From the NCBI GenBank assembly GCA_028288645.1, contig JAQBNJ010000091.1, forward strand, positions 1 through 8,005: 8,005 bases of DNA, read 5' to 3'. Both the position numbers and the translations under genes were made by a program. Source of the DNA: Sediminibacterium sp. Its GTDB lineage: Bacteria; Bacteroidota; Bacteroidia; Chitinophagales; Chitinophagaceae. The notes beneath the pieces are model-generated. The model worked only from the letters and a program-made list of their open reading frames with translations, did not search any database and was not told the origin of the DNA. Shown here piece after piece: positions 6,473 through 8,005 of this stretch (positions are counted from its first letter, which is position 1; every line of letters starts with the position of its first letter).

Positions 6473-7125
6473 GGAAGTTAGTTAGTCCATGGTCCATGGT
6501 CCATAGTAAGGGATCTGTGATCAATAACAGGTTTTTTGTATTCATGGTAACAGCTATGGTCTATGGACTATTGACCATGGTCTCCTCCTGCAACAGCAGC
6601 TACACGCCGAAGCCAACAGGCTATTACAGGATCGATTTCCCCGAAAAAAAATACCAACTATTTGACCAGCCGGGTTATCCCTATTCTTTTGAATATCCTG
6701 TGTACGCGAAAGTGGTAAAAGACAGTACTTTTTTTGGTGAGGCAACTGAGAATCCCTGGTGGATCAATGTTGATTTTCCACAATTTGCAGGAAGGATCTA
6801 TGTGAGTTATAAAGAGATTGGGAAGAATAAATTTGATACGCTCATCAAACATGCATTTACTTTAACAGGTAAGCATACAGCGAAAGCCTATTCGATAGAA
6901 GATACTGCCATTGCAACACCGAACAGTGTGCATGGTGTATTATTTACCGTAGGTGGTGATGTGGCAACAGCCAACCAGTTTTTTTTGACTGATACAACCA
7001 AGCATTTTTTACGCGGCGCTTTGTATTTTGATGCAACACCTAATGAAGATTCTTTGGGAATAGTGAACAGGTTTTTGCTGGAGGATATGAAGCATTTGAT
7101 CAATACGTTTAAGTGGAAGAATTAA
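6469..7125 (+). CDS. gldD: gliding motility lipoprotein GldD
   Basis: Predicted lipoprotein of the envelope, required for gliding in Flavobacterium and associated with the GldE/type IX secretion group. It has 218 residues from the ATG at 6469, which overlaps the gldE stop as ATGA and so suggests translational coupling. A basic start (MRK), a hydrophobic stretch around 22-38 and the lipobox VSSC place the lipidated cysteine at residue 41. The mature part opens with the GldD-type segment PKPTGYYRIDFPEKKY (47-62) and ends NTFKWKN. The signal region is odd: much of it is written by CCATGGT-type heptamer repeats (6485-6581), giving SPWSMVHS and MVYGLLTMV. An in-frame ATG at 6496 is an alternative start, but the ATGA overlap favours 6469. 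Family recognition is from sequence memory, supported by the position after gldE. Confidence 0.9.
   Translation: MRKLVSPWSMVHSKGSVINNRFFVFMVTAMVYGLLTMVSSCNSSYTPKPTGYYRIDFPEKKYQLFDQPGYPYSFEYPVYAKVVKDSTFFGEATENPWWINVDFPQFAGRIYVSYKEIGKNKFDTLIKHAFTLTGKHTAKAYSIEDTAIATPNSVHGVLFTVGGDVATANQFFLTDTTKHFLRGALYFDATPNEDSLGIVNRFLLEDMKHLINTFKWKN
6485..6581 (+). repeat. palindromic heptamer element inside the start of gldD
   Basis: Tandem heptamers GTCCATG, GTCCATG and GTCCATA occupy 6485-6505, and degenerate heptamers CTATGGT, CTATGGA, CTATTGA and CCATGGT occupy 6554-6581. The two blocks are inverted with respect to each other: 6487-6506 matches the reverse complement of 6561-6580 at 18 of 20 bases, with a 54-base loop. 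The whole element is within the gldD coding frame and provides a good part of its signal peptide. The right arm closely matches the right arm of the element at 7135-7205. Confidence 0.8.
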
Positions 7126-7134
7126 AATAGATCG

Positions 7135-7205
7135 GTCCATGTTCCATAGTTGATGGCCCATGGCAATTCGGGATTACCATGGACCATTGACTATGGAACA
7201 TGGAC
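7135..7205. repeat. 29-bp inverted repeat of CCATGG heptamers between gldD and the DUF3109 gene
   Basis: Arms 7135-7163 and 7177-7205 match at 26 of 29 positions around a 13-base loop (CAATTCGGGATTA). In the plus-strand RNA two of the three mismatches become G-U pairs, leaving one C-A mismatch, so the transcript would form a very stable hairpin. The arms are made of degenerate heptamers such as ACCATGG, ACCATTG and ACTATGG. No T-run follows on the plus strand (it is followed by CAAAAAAAA), so it is not a standard terminator for gldD. The distal arm contains the ATG at 7200. Confidence 0.85.
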
Positions 7206-7217
7206 AAAAAAAAGACA

Positions 7218-7805
7218 ATGATAGCAATAGACAATAAACTCATCAGCGACCAGGTACTGGAAGAACAATTTGTTTGCGACCTGAACAAATGCAAGGGCGG
7301 CTGCTGCGAAGATGGCGATGCAGGCGCGCCTATGGAAAAATGGGAACTGGAAGAATTGAAAAAAAACTTTGAGGTAATAAAACCCTATCTCTCAAAACAA
7401 GGACTGAAAGAAATAGAGCGCCAGGGGAAATATATTTACGACAAAGAATTCGGTTGGGTAACACCAACCATCAACGGCGCCATTTGCGCATATGGTTACC
7501 ATGATGAAATGGGCATTATCAAATGCGGGATAGAACAGGCATATAATGATGGCAAACTGGGTTGGAAAAAACCACTGAGCTGTCACTTGTTCCCGATCAA
7601 GATCCAGAAGAGTAAACGTGACCCTGACATTGAGTATGTGAATTATGAACCGAGGGAAGACCTTTGTGCCGCTGCGTGTAGTTTGGGAAAAAAGCTGAAA
7701 GTACCCGTTTATATTTTTCTGAAAGATTCGTTGATCAGGAAATATGGGCAGGAGTTTTATGATACATTGGCGGCTACGGCGGAGCATATGAAGCAGGATG
7801 GTTGA
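7218..7805 (+). CDS. DUF3109 family cysteine-rich protein, function unknown
   Basis: A 195-residue protein from ATG 7218 (MIAIDNKLISDQVLEEQFVCD). The upstream ATG at 7200 adds six residues (MDKKKT) but is part of the palindromic repeat, and family members usually begin at a MI-type N-terminus, so 7218 is preferred. The family mark is the N-terminal cluster CDLNKCKGGCCEDGDAGAP: Cys20, 25, 29 and 30. Further cysteines are at 90, 103, 122, 150 and 154, with SCHLFPI at 121-127. Nine cysteines in a soluble protein with no signal peptide or membrane segment suggest a bound metal or iron-sulfur cluster, recalling the YkgJ-type CC-rich proteins, but that is inference. It is the last gene in the block, 92 bases after gldD. 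Confidence 0.88.
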   Translation: MIAIDNKLISDQVLEEQFVCDLNKCKGGCCEDGDAGAPMEKWELEELKKNFEVIKPYLSKQGLKEIERQGKYIYDKEFGWVTPTINGAICAYGYHDEMGIIKCGIEQAYNDGKLGWKKPLSCHLFPIKIQKSKRDPDIEYVNYEPREDLCAAACSLGKKLKVPVYIFLKDSLIRKYGQEFYDTLAATAEHMKQDG

Positions 7806-7833
7806 GAGTAGACACTCATATATTTGTATACCT

Positions 7834-7945
7834 CCTCTGCGGCAACTCTGTTTCTCTGCGGCTCTGCGGTGAAAGGGTTCTCGTAAAACGGAGGTAGATT
7901 TACATGCGGGGTTCTATTCACCGCAGAGTCGCAGCGGAGCAGAGG
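7834..7945. repeat. inverted repeat built on CTCTGCGG, downstream of the DUF3109 gene
   Basis: Arm 7856-7873 (CTGCGGCTCTGCGGTGAA) matches the reverse complement of 7917-7934 at 17 of 18 bases, with a 43-base loop. An outer 7-bp pair CCTCTGC/GCAGAGG (7834-7840 with 7939-7945) brackets it. CTCTGCGG occurs three times on the left side (7835-7842, 7854-7861, 7862-7869). Unlike the neighbouring genes this stretch is GC-rich in short runs. It resembles the CTCTGCGG-TGAAA intergenic repeats I recall as widespread in Bacteroidota and some other phyla. The 200 bases from 7806 to the window end otherwise hold no credible gene. Confidence 0.75.
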
Positions 7946-8005
7946 TTTCGCGGGGAGATGTTGAGTAGAGAAATGGAAGCATAAGTGTGCGACGCAAGAA
8001 AGTTT

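Noticed and set aside
6485..6581. CRISPR-like or tandem repeat array
   Set aside because: Units are only 7 bases with no spacers of constant length and no cas genes; the structure is an inverted repeat.
7135..7205. Intrinsic terminator for gldD
   Set aside because: The stem is strong but no T-run follows on the coding strand; it is followed by an A-run.
7392..7787. Leftward 131-codon frame opposite the DUF3109 gene
   Set aside because: It is a shadow of a well-supported gene, with no recognisable domain.

Overview
The window looks like a housekeeping segment of a Bacteroidota chromosome, most likely from the Chitinophagaceae or a close relative. Three things point there: the run mutY-ssb-gldE-gldD, which is characteristic of Bacteroidota; an IHF/HU-type protein next to a Bacteroidota-style RNase G; and a DUF3109 protein. 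Promoter-like -7 boxes resembling TAnnTTTG and the lack of useful Shine-Dalgarno sequences fit the same phylum. The family assignment is inference from gene content and style, not from a search.

Layout. Positions 1-33 may hold the last codons of a gene running rightward. A strong T-rich hairpin (52-122) separates it from a leftward block: rng (RNase G, 139-1689, GTG start), a 31-residue very basic ribosome-associated-type protein (1892-1987), a membrane-anchored TPR protein (2021-2869, GTG start) and an HU/IHF-family DNA-binding protein (2893-3183). Transcription order is HU, TPR, 31-aa gene, rng. A hairpin at 1836-1867 lies between the 31-aa gene and rng. An AT-rich divergent intergenic region (3184-3406) then leads into a rightward block: mutY (3407-4459), ssb (4599-5030), gldE (5087-6472), gldD (6469-7125, overlapping gldE by 4 nt) and a DUF3109 cysteine-rich protein (7218-7805).

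How the genes relate. The left block handles RNA processing, nucleoid structure and the ribosome. The right block pairs DNA maintenance (MutY, SSB) with two envelope proteins named for gliding motility (GldE, GldD). The ATGA junction of gldE and gldD implies translational coupling.

The unusual part is the repeat DNA. Two related palindromic elements built from a degenerate CCATGGT-type heptamer flank gldD. One (6485-6581) lies inside the gldD reading frame and encodes much of its lipoprotein signal peptide. The other (7135-7205) is a near-perfect 29-bp inverted repeat that fills the gap to the DUF3109 gene and supplies a probably false upstream ATG. A different inverted repeat built on CTCTGCGG (7834-7945) follows the last gene, and a CCCCAAA repeat lies upstream of ssb. 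I see no defence system, transposase, CRISPR array, rRNA or tRNA. The gene content is ordinary; the repeat elements are the part worth a second look.
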